Source: Seohaeicola saemankumensis
GTDB taxonomy: Bacteria; Pseudomonadota; Alphaproteobacteria; Rhodobacterales; Rhodobacteraceae
Length of the DNA stretch: 64,000 nt
NCBI RefSeq assembly: GCF_020171285.1
Contig: NZ_JAIUZI010000004.1
Span: 1-64,000 of the forward strand
Reading direction: 5' to 3'
Part shown: positions 35,288 to 43,373 of the stretch, piece after piece
How positions within the stretch are numbered: the stretch's first letter is position 1
Layout of the letters: every line of letters starts with the position of its first letter
The notes under the pieces: generated by a model
What the model was told of the DNA's origin: nothing
The model's database searches: none
Seen by the model: only the letters and a program-made list of their open reading frames with translations
Translations under genes and position numbers: made by a program

Positions 35288-35614
35288 TCACAACAGTCCG
35301 CGCAGGGCCTCCAGCACGTAGAGCGTGCCCATGCCGGCCACGATGGCGGCGATGACGGACACCCGCATGCCGGCGACAAAAGCGGCACCGGCGGCGATCA
35401 GGCGCACCGGATCGGTGACGCCGCCGGTGGCGTCGGGCCAGAGCACGAGTGGTGTGATCAGCGCCGGGAACACCGCCGCGCCCACGTATTTGAGGTGCAG
35501 CAGCGCCCAGTCCGGCAGGTCACGCCCCCCCATCAGCCCGAGGAAGGAAAACCGGATCAGGAAGGTACCGATGCCCAGCCCGATGGTCACGATCCAGAAG
35601 GTTGCATCACTCAT
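35288..35614 (-). CDS. azlD: AzlD-family branched-chain amino acid exporter small subunit
   Basis: A 108-residue membrane protein with about four spans. LGIGTFLIRFSFLGLMGGRDLP and the final VLEALRGLL resemble AzlD, the small partner of AzlC in exporting branched-chain amino acids or analogues. The start overlaps the azlC stop by 4 nt, which supports pairing. Confidence 0.82.
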   Translation of the reverse strand: MSDATFWIVTIGLGIGTFLIRFSFLGLMGGRDLPDWALLHLKYVGAAVFPALITPLVLWPDATGGVTDPVRLIAAGAAFVAGMRVSVIAAIVAGMGTLYVLEALRGLL

Positions 35615-36327
35615 GGCGCGGCGCCCCGCCGGCGCAGGAACACTTCGGTCTGTGCACCTGCGATCATGGCGAACAGCGCGGCAGTGATGATGCCCAGGCT
35701 CCACGGCAGTCCGGCAAAGACCACCGCGCCAATGATCGCCACCAGCGCGGTCACCACATGCGGCAGGCTGCGCAACAGCGGTGCGGTCAGGGCGATGAAA
35801 CAGACCGGCACCGCGAAATCGAGTTGGAAGCTGTCGGGGATGGATTGACCGACCAGCGCGCCGATCAGGGTGCAGCCGTACCAAAAGGGGCAGATCAGCA
35901 TCATGCAGCCAAAGTAATAGGCCACCTTGACCCCCTGCGGCATGTCGGGGTTGTCCTCGTAGGTGCGCACCGCCACGGCAAAGGCCTGATCGACCATCAG
36001 GTAGGCCATCAGCGCGCGGATCCCCAGCGGCGCGTGGCCGACGTGCGGGACCAGAGCGGCAGAATACATCGCCATCCGCAGGTTGACCGCAAGCGCGGCA
36101 AAGAGCGCGACAAAGACCGGCGCGTGATCCTGCAGCAGGGTCAGCGCGGTGAACTGCGAGGCGCCCGCGATGACCAGCACCGACATCGACATCGCCTGCA
36201 GCACGTCCAGCCCGGCGTCGCGCGCCACCACGCCGAACATCAGCGAATAGGGCACCACGATCAGGATGAAGGGGGCGCAGTCGCGGTAGCCGCGCCAGAA
36301 CGCTTGCCGGGGGGTCATCACCGTCAC
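35611..36327 (-). CDS. azlC: AzlC-family branched-chain amino acid exporter large subunit
   Basis: A 238-residue protein with about six spans. FWRGYRDCAPFILIVVPYSLMFGVVARDAG and AGASQFTALTLL are the conserved AzlC regions. With AzlD it forms a proton-driven amino-acid exporter. It overlaps azlD downstream and the exported-protein gene upstream by 4 nt each, so a three-gene operon is likely. Confidence 0.88.
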   Translation of the reverse strand: MTVMTPRQAFWRGYRDCAPFILIVVPYSLMFGVVARDAGLDVLQAMSMSVLVIAGASQFTALTLLQDHAPVFVALFAALAVNLRMAMYSAALVPHVGHAPLGIRALMAYLMVDQAFAVAVRTYEDNPDMPQGVKVAYYFGCMMLICPFWYGCTLIGALVGQSIPDSFQLDFAVPVCFIALTAPLLRSLPHVVTALVAIIGAVVFAGLPWSLGIITAALFAMIAGAQTEVFLRRRGAAP

Positions 36328-36797
36328 GGCAGGTTGCGCGACCGCAGCAGCAGGCGGACGTAGACATAGCCGCTGGCCAGCGCCGTACAGCGGGTTTTCT
36401 GCAGCAGCACCGTTTCGGGCGGTCCTTCCTGCAGCAGCGCCATTTCTTCCATCCGGTCACATTGCAGCAAGCTGGTCAGCAGGTCGTATTTGACGTCGAT
36501 CCCCGCGGCGGCGGCCAGCGGGTCCTCGACCGCGGCGCGGATCTCGGTCATGCGGGCGGCGATGCCCTCGGACCAGCGGTCGTGTGCCTGTTTGAAACAG
36601 AGGGTGGCGGCGGCGGGGGCGTCTTCGGGGAAGGCGCGGCATTCGGTATGCGACAGCGATACGCATTCGGTGGATGTGCCGGCCTCGGCGCGCTGGGCGA
36701 CGCAGGTTTTCACCGCCGCCAGGTCGACCTCGGCCATGACCGGGACAGCCAGCAGCAGCCCGGCGGCCAGCCCAGCCGCAAATCGCCAAATGCGCAT
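36324..36797 (-). CDS. Exported protein of unknown function upstream of azlCD
   Basis: A 157-residue protein with a signal peptide (AGLLLAVPVMA-EVD) and six cysteines in the mature part (TCVAQ, TECVS, TECRA, TLCFK, LQCDR, TRCTA), which would suit disulfides in the periplasm. I do not recognise the family; it loosely recalls LprI-like domains. GAAGGGG 7 nt before ATG 36797 supports the start. It is divergent from the IlvD/Edd gene across operator copy 3. Confidence 0.6.
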   Translation of the reverse strand: MRIWRFAAGLAAGLLLAVPVMAEVDLAAVKTCVAQRAEAGTSTECVSLSHTECRAFPEDAPAAATLCFKQAHDRWSEGIAARMTEIRAAVEDPLAAAAGIDVKYDLLTSLLQCDRMEEMALLQEGPPETVLLQKTRCTALASGYVYVRLLLRSRNLP

Positions 36798-36848
36798 GTC
36801 AGACCCCTTCAAACGTCCGGTTTCCGGGCTGTTCGAGAATAGCCCTTG

Positions 36849-36866
36849 CATTTGGTATACCAAATG
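36849..36866. promoter_or_regulatory. Palindromic operator, copy 3 (IlvD/Edd promoter)
   Basis: CATTTGGTATACCAAATG, a perfect 18-bp palindrome, 72 nt before the dehydratase ATG. Its inner 16 bases are identical to copy 1. Confidence 0.78.
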
Positions 36867-36938
36867 TCGAAGCTGCAACAAGCCCAGAGTCGTCTGCGCC
36901 AGACCCCCGGTCGGGCTGCGCAGGAGGGAGGACAGCCA

Positions 36939-38720
36939 ATGGCAAATACACGCGCCGGTAAGCGATTCCGGTCACAGGAGTGGTTTGATAACCCGAACAA
37001 TCCGGGCATGACGGCCCTGTATATCGAACGTTACCAGAACCAGACATTCACCCGTGAGGAGCTGCAGAGCGAGCGGCCGGTCATCGGCATCGCGCAGACC
37101 GGCAGCGACCTGGCCCCGTGCAACAAGATCCACGTGTTCCTGATGGACCGGATCAAGGCCGGTATCCGCGAGGCGGGCGGCATTCCGATGGAATTCCCGG
37201 TGCATCCGATCCAGGAGACCGGCAAGCGGCCCACCGCCGCGCTGGACCGCAACCTGAGCTATCTGGGGCTGGTCGAGGTGCTGCATGGCTATCCGATCGA
37301 CGGGGTGGTGCTGACCACCGGCTGTGACAAGACCACGCCGGCGATGCTGATGGGCGCGGCGACCGCCGATCTGCCGGCCATCGCGCTGAACGGCGGCCCG
37401 ATGCTGGACGGCTGGTGGCAGGGCAAGCGCGCCGGGTCCGGCACCATCGTCTGGGAGAGCCGGCGGCTGCTGGCCGAGGGCAAGATCGACTATGAAGAGT
37501 TCATCGGCCGGATCTGCGCCTCGGCCCCGTCGCTGGGCCATTGCAACACCATGGGCACCGCCAGCACGATGAACGCCATGGCCGAGGCGTTGGGCATGAC
37601 CCTGACCGGCAACGCGGCGATTCCGGCCCCGTTCCGCGAGCGGATGGGGATGGCCTATGAGACCGGCAAGCGCATTGTCGACATGGTCTACGAGGATCTG
37701 AAGCCGTCCGATATCCTGACGCGGGAGGCCTTTGAAAACGCGATCATCGTGAATACCGCGATTGGCGGGTCCACCAACGCGCCGCCGCATCTGCAGGCGG
37801 TCGCGCGCCACGCGGGGGTCGAGCTGAACGTGAAGGACTGGGAAACCGTCGGCTATGACAAGCCGCTGCTGGTCAACATGCAGCCGGCGGGCGAATTCCT
37901 TGGCGAAAGCTTTTTCCGTGCGGGCGGTGTGCCCGCCGTGATGGGCGAGTTGGCGCGCGCCGGGCATCTGCACGGGCAGGCCATGACGGCGACTGGCAAG
38001 ACCATGGGCGAGAACCTGACCGGACAGCGCAGCCGCGACAGCGCCGTGATCCTGACATGTGACGCGCCGATGCGCGACAACGCCGGGTTCAAGGTGCTGT
38101 CGGGCAATCTGTTCGATTCGGCGTTGATGAAGACCAGCGTGATTTCCGAGGATTTCCGCAAGCGGTTCCTGTCTGATCCCGGCAACGAGGGGGTTTACGA
38201 GGCCCGCGCCGTGGTGTTCGAAGGGCCAGAGGATTACCATGACCGGATCAATGATCCGGCGCTGGAGATCGACGAAAACTGCATCCTGTTTATTCGCGGG
38301 GTCGGCTGTGTCGGCTATCCCGGCTCGGCCGAGGTGGTCAACATGCAGCCGCCCGATGCACTGCTGAAGGCGGGGATCAATCACCTGCCGACGGTGGGCG
38401 ACGGGCGTCAGTCGGGCACCTCGGAAAGCCCGTCGATCCTGAACGCCTCGCCCGAGGCGGTGGTCGGGGGCGGTCTGGCCTTCTTGCAAACCGGCGACCG
38501 GGTGCGGCTGGATCTGAATGCGTCGCGCATGGATGCGCTGGTTGACGCTGCGGACTGGCAGGCGCGCAAGGATGGTTGGACGCCGCCCGAGCTGCACCAC
38601 CAGACCCCGTGGCAGGAAATCTATCGCACTCATGTCGGGCAACTGGCCGAAGGGGGTTGCCTGGAACTGGCGACCGCCTATCACAAGGTCGCGGCGGACT
38701 TGCCGCGCGACAATCACTGA
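36939..38720 (+). CDS. IlvD/Edd-family sugar-acid dehydratase (xylonate/arabonate dehydratase-like)
   Basis: A 593-residue iron-sulfur dehydratase. The cluster cysteines are in SDLAPCNKIH, TTGCDKTTPAM and RGVGCVGYPGSAEV. GQRSRDSAVILTCDAPMRDNAGF and GDGRQSGTSESPSILNASPEA belong to the IlvD/Edd family, in the branch used for pentonates and hexonates rather than branched-chain amino acids. It would form a 2-keto-3-deoxy acid for the FAH, kinase and related enzymes. AGGAGGGAGG precedes ATG 36939. It is followed by an SDR gene after 23 nt. Confidence 0.85.
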   Translation: MANTRAGKRFRSQEWFDNPNNPGMTALYIERYQNQTFTREELQSERPVIGIAQTGSDLAPCNKIHVFLMDRIKAGIREAGGIPMEFPVHPIQETGKRPTAALDRNLSYLGLVEVLHGYPIDGVVLTTGCDKTTPAMLMGAATADLPAIALNGGPMLDGWWQGKRAGSGTIVWESRRLLAEGKIDYEEFIGRICASAPSLGHCNTMGTASTMNAMAEALGMTLTGNAAIPAPFRERMGMAYETGKRIVDMVYEDLKPSDILTREAFENAIIVNTAIGGSTNAPPHLQAVARHAGVELNVKDWETVGYDKPLLVNMQPAGEFLGESFFRAGGVPAVMGELARAGHLHGQAMTATGKTMGENLTGQRSRDSAVILTCDAPMRDNAGFKVLSGNLFDSALMKTSVISEDFRKRFLSDPGNEGVYEARAVVFEGPEDYHDRINDPALEIDENCILFIRGVGCVGYPGSAEVVNMQPPDALLKAGINHLPTVGDGRQSGTSESPSILNASPEAVVGGGLAFLQTGDRVRLDLNASRMDALVDAADWQARKDGWTPPELHHQTPWQEIYRTHVGQLAEGGCLELATAYHKVAADLPRDNH

Positions 38721-38743
38721 CAGGGCCCCGGGAGGGCAGGATC

Positions 38744-39478
38744 ATGAGCTCTATCATCATCACCGGCGCGGGCCGGGGCATTGGCAAGGCCTGTGCGCTG
38801 GCGTTTCTTGAGGCGGGCTGGCAGGTCGGGCTGGTGGGGCGCACCGCCGCGCCGCTGGAGGAGATCGCCGCCGGCCACGCCAACGCGCTGGCGCTGCCCT
38901 GCGACGTGACGGACGAGGCGGCGGTGGACGCGGCTTTTGACGCGGGCCTGGCGGAATGGGGGCGCATCGACGTTCTGTTCAACAACGCCGGCGTGTCACT
39001 GTTGGGGTCGACCATCGACGAGATCAACGTGGACGACTGGCGGCAGCTGATCGACATCAACCTGACCGGGTCGTTCATCTGCGCCCGCGCCGCCTTTGCC
39101 CGGATGAAGGCGCAGGATCCGCAGGGCGGGCGCATCATCAACAACGGATCGGTGTCGGCCTATGTGCCGCGCTGGGGGTCGGTGGCCTATACGGCGTCGA
39201 AACATGCGATCACCGGGCTGACGCGGTCGATCTCGCTGGACGGGCGGCCCTACAACATTGCCTGCGGCCAGATCGACATCGGCAATGCATTGACCGACAT
39301 GGCCGAGAAGATGACCAAGGGCGTGCCGCAGGCCGATGGCTCCATCGCGGTGGAGCCGGTTATGGACGTGGCGCATGTGGCCAGTTCGGTGCTGCATATG
39401 GCGGGGCTGCCGCTGGAGGCCAACGTGCAGTTCATGACCGTAATGGCCAGCGCCATGCCCTATATCGGGCGAGGCTGA
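38744..39478 (+). CDS. Short-chain dehydrogenase/reductase
   Basis: A 244-residue classical SDR with TGAGRGIGKACALAF, NNAGVS, and Ser/Tyr/Lys in NGSVSAYVPRWGSVAYTASK. CGQIDIGNALTDMAEKM in the substrate loop resembles sugar or sugar-acid dehydrogenases. GGAGGG 7 nt upstream supports ATG 38744. Likely co-transcribed with the dehydratase and acting on the same substrate or its precursor; the exact reaction is unknown. Confidence 0.8.
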   Translation: MSSIIITGAGRGIGKACALAFLEAGWQVGLVGRTAAPLEEIAAGHANALALPCDVTDEAAVDAAFDAGLAEWGRIDVLFNNAGVSLLGSTIDEINVDDWRQLIDINLTGSFICARAAFARMKAQDPQGGRIINNGSVSAYVPRWGSVAYTASKHAITGLTRSISLDGRPYNIACGQIDIGNALTDMAEKMTKGVPQADGSIAVEPVMDVAHVASSVLHMAGLPLEANVQFMTVMASAMPYIGRG

Positions 39479-39539
39479 GCCTGGCGCTTAATCGCGGGCG
39501 GCAGTTTCAGGCTGTCCCGCGCCGGGCGGCCGGCGACAG

Positions 39540-39911
39540 TTAGGGCAGATCGACCGTTATTGGTGTGCCCCAACCGTCCTGCAGGCAGCGTGCCTGTATC
39601 TGGACCCTTGTCGTGCCGCGCGGGATCGCGACGCCGCTGAGAGAGCGGGTGAAAGGCTGTTCATTGACGTGCGGGTGCGCCAGCACCCGCAGGCCCAGTT
39701 CGGTGCCGTCCATATCCAGCACGCGCCAGCCGTCGGCATAGTGGTCCCAACCGGTATCGGGATGGCTGAGCGTCACGTCGAAACGCCAGGATCCGGCAGA
39801 GCGCTGGGCGGTCACATGTTCGATCACCGGCGGGTCGGCCAGGGCGGGCGGGGCGGCCATGACGGATAACACAGGCAGGGGCAGCAGGGCGGGTATCAGG
39901 AAACGCAGCAT
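39540..39911 (-). CDS. Exported hypothetical protein, 123 aa
   Basis: A short secreted protein with a signal peptide (LPVLSVMAAPPALA-DPP) and a beta-sheet mature domain with the invariant-looking SGSWRFDVTLSHPDTGWDHYADGW pattern (here AGSWRFDV...). I do not know its function. It is transcribed away from the DUF599 gene on the same strand, separated by 35 nt, and may share its transcript. Confidence 0.6.
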   Translation of the reverse strand: MLRFLIPALLPLPVLSVMAAPPALADPPVIEHVTAQRSAGSWRFDVTLSHPDTGWDHYADGWRVLDMDGTELGLRVLAHPHVNEQPFTRSLSGVAIPRGTTRVQIQARCLQDGWGTPITVDLP

Positions 39912-39946
39912 GGCGTCAGGTTAGCGCCGGCGCCCGTTTTGCGGGA

Positions 39947-40657
39947 TCACGGTTGCGTGTCCGGCGGGATTTCCAGCAGGATATCGCGCGATTGCGAGGC
40001 GAATTCACGTCGGTAGAGCATGGCGATGGTGAACAGCGTGGCCAGAAGCAGCGCGTAGGCGCCAAAGATCCACGCGGCGGCGGCCAGCGCGAAATAGGTC
40101 GACCGCATGGCCCGGTTGAAGCTGCGCCCGGCGGTGATGCTGAGTTCGGCGGCCTGGGCGGCGCGGGGATAGGCCAGTTCGGTGTCGGGGTCGTTGGGGA
40201 CGGCGGCCATCAGCACCGAGCAGTAGCCGAACAGGCGGTGCGCCCAGACGAATTTGAGAAAGGCGTTGGCGAGGAACACCAGCACCACAACCAGCTTGAT
40301 TTCCCAGACGATGGCGGGGGCGTTCGACAGGGTCAGATCCTTGGCGACCCCGGCCAGCTCCTCGGTATTGCCGATCAGGGCGAGCCCGCCGCCGATCGCG
40401 ATCATCGAGGCGGAGGCGAAGAAGGCGGTGCCCTGGCGCAGGTTGCTGACCAGCTGTGCATCGAACATGCGCGGCTGCCGGGTGACCATCTGTGTCATCC
40501 AGGCGCGGCGGAAATCGCTCATCAGCACTGAAACCGAAGGGCGGCCGGGTGCCGGGTTCTCGATCCGCCAGCCGATCCACAGCCAGCCCAGCACCAGAAG
40601 GGCGAGCGCGCCGTAGTCGAACATGCTAAACAGGGAAAGGCGGTCACTCCAGGTCAT
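39947..40657 (-). CDS. DUF599 family membrane protein
   Basis: A 236-residue integral membrane protein with about four spans and the family features YGALALLVLGWLWIGWRIEN, DFRRAWMTQMVTRQPRMFD and GRSFNRAMRSTYFALAA. DUF599 proteins are common in proteobacteria and of unknown function. Start ATG 40657 lies 13 nt from the predicted start of another frame and about 80 nt from the divergent glcD. Confidence 0.85.
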   Translation of the reverse strand: MTWSDRLSLFSMFDYGALALLVLGWLWIGWRIENPAPGRPSVSVLMSDFRRAWMTQMVTRQPRMFDAQLVSNLRQGTAFFASASMIAIGGGLALIGNTEELAGVAKDLTLSNAPAIVWEIKLVVVLVFLANAFLKFVWAHRLFGYCSVLMAAVPNDPDTELAYPRAAQAAELSITAGRSFNRAMRSTYFALAAAAWIFGAYALLLATLFTIAMLYRREFASQSRDILLEIPPDTQP

Positions 40658-40703
40658 GGATGTGACACTATGGACAAGTGGAAGAACTTGCCAGCGGGGA
40701 AAA

Positions 40704-40724
40704 TTGGTAATATATTTTTACCAA
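40704..40724. promoter_or_regulatory. Inverted repeat upstream of glcD
   Basis: TTGGTAA (40704-40710) and TTACCAA (40718-40724) are separated by 7 AT-only bases. This resembles the half sites of the TGGTATACCA operators but has wider spacing, so it is probably read by a different regulator, perhaps GlcC-like. It abuts the ribosome site of glcD, suggesting repression. Confidence 0.5.
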
Positions 40725-40738
40725 ATGGAGGATGTCTC

Positions 40739-42184
40739 ATGGAAATGCCGCGCCCGAATCCGGTTGTCCTGTCTTTGAAGGATCGGTTGGTGAGCCGACT
40801 GAAACAGGTTCTGCCGGAGGATGCCGTCATTCATGACGAGGCAGAGACGCGCGCCTATGAGTGCGATGCGCTGACCGCGTATAAATGCCCGCCGCTGCTG
40901 GCGGTGTTGCCGTCCTCGACGCAGGAAGTGTCGGATGTCTTGCGCATCTGCCACGAGGAAGGGGTGCCGGTGGTGCCGCGCGGGGCGGGCACGTCGCTGG
41001 CGGGCGGGGCGCTGCCCACCGCCGACAGCGTGATCCTGGGCGTGGCGCGGATGAACGAGGTGCTGGAAACCGACTATGAAAACCGGTTTATCCGGGTGCA
41101 GACCGGGCGCACCAACCTGAGTGTCACCGGCGCGGTGGAGGAAGAGGATTTCTTTTATGCGCCGGACCCGTCGAGCCAGCTGGCCTGTGCCATCGCGGGC
41201 AATATCGCGATGAATTCGGGCGGGGCGCATTGCCTGAAATACGGGGTGACCACCAACAACCTGATGGGTGTGACGGCGGTGATGATGGACGGCACTGTTG
41301 TCGAAATCGGCGGCGCGCATCTGGATGCGGGCGGTCTGGACCTGCTGGGGCTGATCTGCGGATCGGAGGGGCAGCTGGCGGTGGTGACCGAGGCGACGCT
41401 GCGCATCCTGCGCAAGCCCGAGGGCGCGCGGCCGGTGCTGATGGGATACGACAGCAGCGAGGTGGCGGGGCAGGTGGTGACCGACATCATCAAGGCCGGC
41501 GTGCTGCCGGTGGCGATCGAGTTCATGGACCGCCCCTGTATCGAGGCCTGCGAGGCCTTTGCCCATGCGGGATACCCGATGTGCGAGGCGCTGCTGATTG
41601 TCGAGGTCGAGGGATCGGAGGCCGAGATCGACATGCAGCTGGGGCTGATCAAGCAGATCGCGGCGAAGCATAACCCGGTCGAGCTGCGCGAGGCGGCGGA
41701 TGCGGATGAGGCCGGGCGGATCTGGCTGGGCCGCAAGTCGGCCTTTGGCGCGATGGGGCAGATCAACGATTACATGTGCCTTGATGGCACCATCCCGGTG
41801 TCGTCGCTGCCCATGGTGCTGCGCCGGATTGGCGAGATGTCGAAGGAGTTCGGGCTGGACGTGGCGAACGTGTTTCACGCCGGCGACGGCAACATGCATC
41901 CGCTGATCCTGTTTGATGCCAATACGCCGGGGCAGCTGGAAACCTGCGAGGCTTTCGGGGCGGAGATCCTGAAGCTCTGTGTCGAGGCGGGTGGCTGCCT
42001 GACCGGGGAGCATGGCGTGGGGATCGAAAAGCGCGATTTGATGCTGCACCAGTACGACGCGGCGGACCTGGAGGCGCAGATGGCGGTGAAGGATGTCTTT
42101 GACCCGGCGTGGCTGCTGAACCCGGCCAAGGTGTTCCCGCTGGCGGTGTCGGAGGCGCGGCGCGCCCAGCCGCAGGCCGCCTGA
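40739..42184 (+). CDS. glcD: Glycolate oxidase subunit GlcD (FAD-linked)
   Basis: A 481-residue FAD-binding subunit of glycolate dehydrogenase, which oxidises glycolate to glyoxylate. The FAD-binding region has PVVPRGAGTSLAGGALP and PSSQLACAIAGNIAMNSGGAHCLKYG; the C-terminal oxidase cap has NVFHAGDGNMHPLILFD and GGCLTGEHGVGIEKRD. GGAGG 7 nt before ATG 40739 sets the start; 23 upstream in-frame codons run across the inverted repeat. First gene of glcDEF. Glycolate is a major phytoplankton exudate, which fits a marine heterotroph. Confidence 0.95.
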   Translation: MEMPRPNPVVLSLKDRLVSRLKQVLPEDAVIHDEAETRAYECDALTAYKCPPLLAVLPSSTQEVSDVLRICHEEGVPVVPRGAGTSLAGGALPTADSVILGVARMNEVLETDYENRFIRVQTGRTNLSVTGAVEEEDFFYAPDPSSQLACAIAGNIAMNSGGAHCLKYGVTTNNLMGVTAVMMDGTVVEIGGAHLDAGGLDLLGLICGSEGQLAVVTEATLRILRKPEGARPVLMGYDSSEVAGQVVTDIIKAGVLPVAIEFMDRPCIEACEAFAHAGYPMCEALLIVEVEGSEAEIDMQLGLIKQIAAKHNPVELREAADADEAGRIWLGRKSAFGAMGQINDYMCLDGTIPVSSLPMVLRRIGEMSKEFGLDVANVFHAGDGNMHPLILFDANTPGQLETCEAFGAEILKLCVEAGGCLTGEHGVGIEKRDLMLHQYDAADLEAQMAVKDVFDPAWLLNPAKVFPLAVSEARRAQPQAA

Positions 42185-42218
42185 AAAGGGCCAATAGTCG
42201 GGGGCTCTGCCCCCGAAC

Positions 42219-42246
42219 CCCCGGAGTATTTGGAAAGAGATGAAGA
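42219..42246 (+). repeat. Dispersed repeat, copy 2 (contains the glcE start)
   Basis: CCCCCGGAGTATTTGGAAAG followed by AGATGAAG; the left part differs from the other copies. It is preceded by the hairpin GGGGGC/GCCCCC at 42200-42214. The ATG in the repeat is the start codon of glcE (42240), so the repeat supplies translation-initiation sequence. Confidence 0.75.
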
Positions 42247-43370
42247 TGATGACGCCGAAGAGCGAGGCCGAACTGGCCGAGATGGTGGCCGGGGCGGATG
42301 GCCCCCTGTGGGTGAAGGGGGGCGGAACGCGGGGGCTGGGCGGTGCCGGCGAGGTTGTGAGCGTCGCCGGGATCGCCGGTGTGGAGCTTTATGAGCCGGG
42401 CGCGCTGACGCTGGTGGTGCGGGCCGGTACGCCGGTGGCCGAGATCGAGGCGGTGCTGGCGGCGGAGAACCAGCGGCTGGCGTTCGAGCCGATGGACCAT
42501 CGCGGGCTGCTGGGCACCACGGGCGAGCCGACCATTGGCGGAGTGGTGGCGGGCAACATCAGCGGGCCGCGCCGGGTGCAGGCGGGGGCCTGCCGCGATT
42601 TCCTGCTGGGGGTGCGGTTTGTCGATGGCGCGGGTCAGGTGGTTCGCAATGGCGGGCGGGTGATGAAGAATGTCACCGGTTACGACCTGGTCAAGCTGAT
42701 GGCGGGAAGCTGGGGGACTTTGGGGATCCTGACCGAGGTGGCGCTGAAGGTGCTGCCGCGACCCGAGAGCGAGGCGACGCTGACGGTGGCGACGGCGGAG
42801 GCCGCTGTGGCGGTAAAGGCGATGGCGGCGGCGCTGGGGTCGCCGTTCGAGGTGAGCGGCGCGGCCTTCGACCCGGAGGCCGGGACGCGCATTCGGATCG
42901 AGGGGTTCGAAAGCTCTGTGTCCTACCGGGCAAGCCGGCTGCAGGAGATCCTGGTGCCTTTTGGCGCGGTTACGGTGGAGAGCGGGCCGGAGCAATCGTC
43001 GGCGATCTGGCGCGATCTGCGTGATGTGGCGCCGTTTCACGGGGGGGCGGGCGATGTCTGGCGGCTGTCGGTGAAGCCCACGGACGCGCCGGAGGTGGCG
43101 GCGCGGCTGCGGGCGGAGCGGGTGCTCTATGACTGGGGCGGCGGGCTGATCTGGGCGCTGGTGCCGGAGGGCACCGATCTGCGGGCGCGGCTGGGCGGTG
43201 TTGCGGGCCATGCAACGCTGGTGCGGGCGTCGGAGGCGACGCGGGCGCGGCTGGGCGTGTTCCAGCCGGAGCCGGAGCCGCTGCGGCGGATATCGGAGGG
43301 GTTGCGGGCGCGGTTCGATCCGCGCGGCATTCTGAACCCGGGGCTGATGGCGCAGCCGGTGGAGGCGTAA
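42240..43370 (+). CDS. glcE: Glycolate oxidase subunit GlcE
   Basis: A 376-residue partner of GlcD with its own FAD-binding fold (WVKGGGTRGLGGAG, GTTGEPTIGGVVAGNISGPRR). It is shorter than GlcD because the C-terminal cap is reduced, as is normal for GlcE. Start ATG 42240 lies inside the dispersed repeat, and GGAAAGAG just before it may act as ribosome site. It ends 3 nt before glcF. Confidence 0.93.
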   Translation: MKMMTPKSEAELAEMVAGADGPLWVKGGGTRGLGGAGEVVSVAGIAGVELYEPGALTLVVRAGTPVAEIEAVLAAENQRLAFEPMDHRGLLGTTGEPTIGGVVAGNISGPRRVQAGACRDFLLGVRFVDGAGQVVRNGGRVMKNVTGYDLVKLMAGSWGTLGILTEVALKVLPRPESEATLTVATAEAAVAVKAMAAALGSPFEVSGAAFDPEAGTRIRIEGFESSVSYRASRLQEILVPFGAVTVESGPEQSSAIWRDLRDVAPFHGGAGDVWRLSVKPTDAPEVAARLRAERVLYDWGGGLIWALVPEGTDLRARLGGVAGHATLVRASEATRARLGVFQPEPEPLRRISEGLRARFDPRGILNPGLMAQPVEA

Positions 43371-43373
43371 TAC

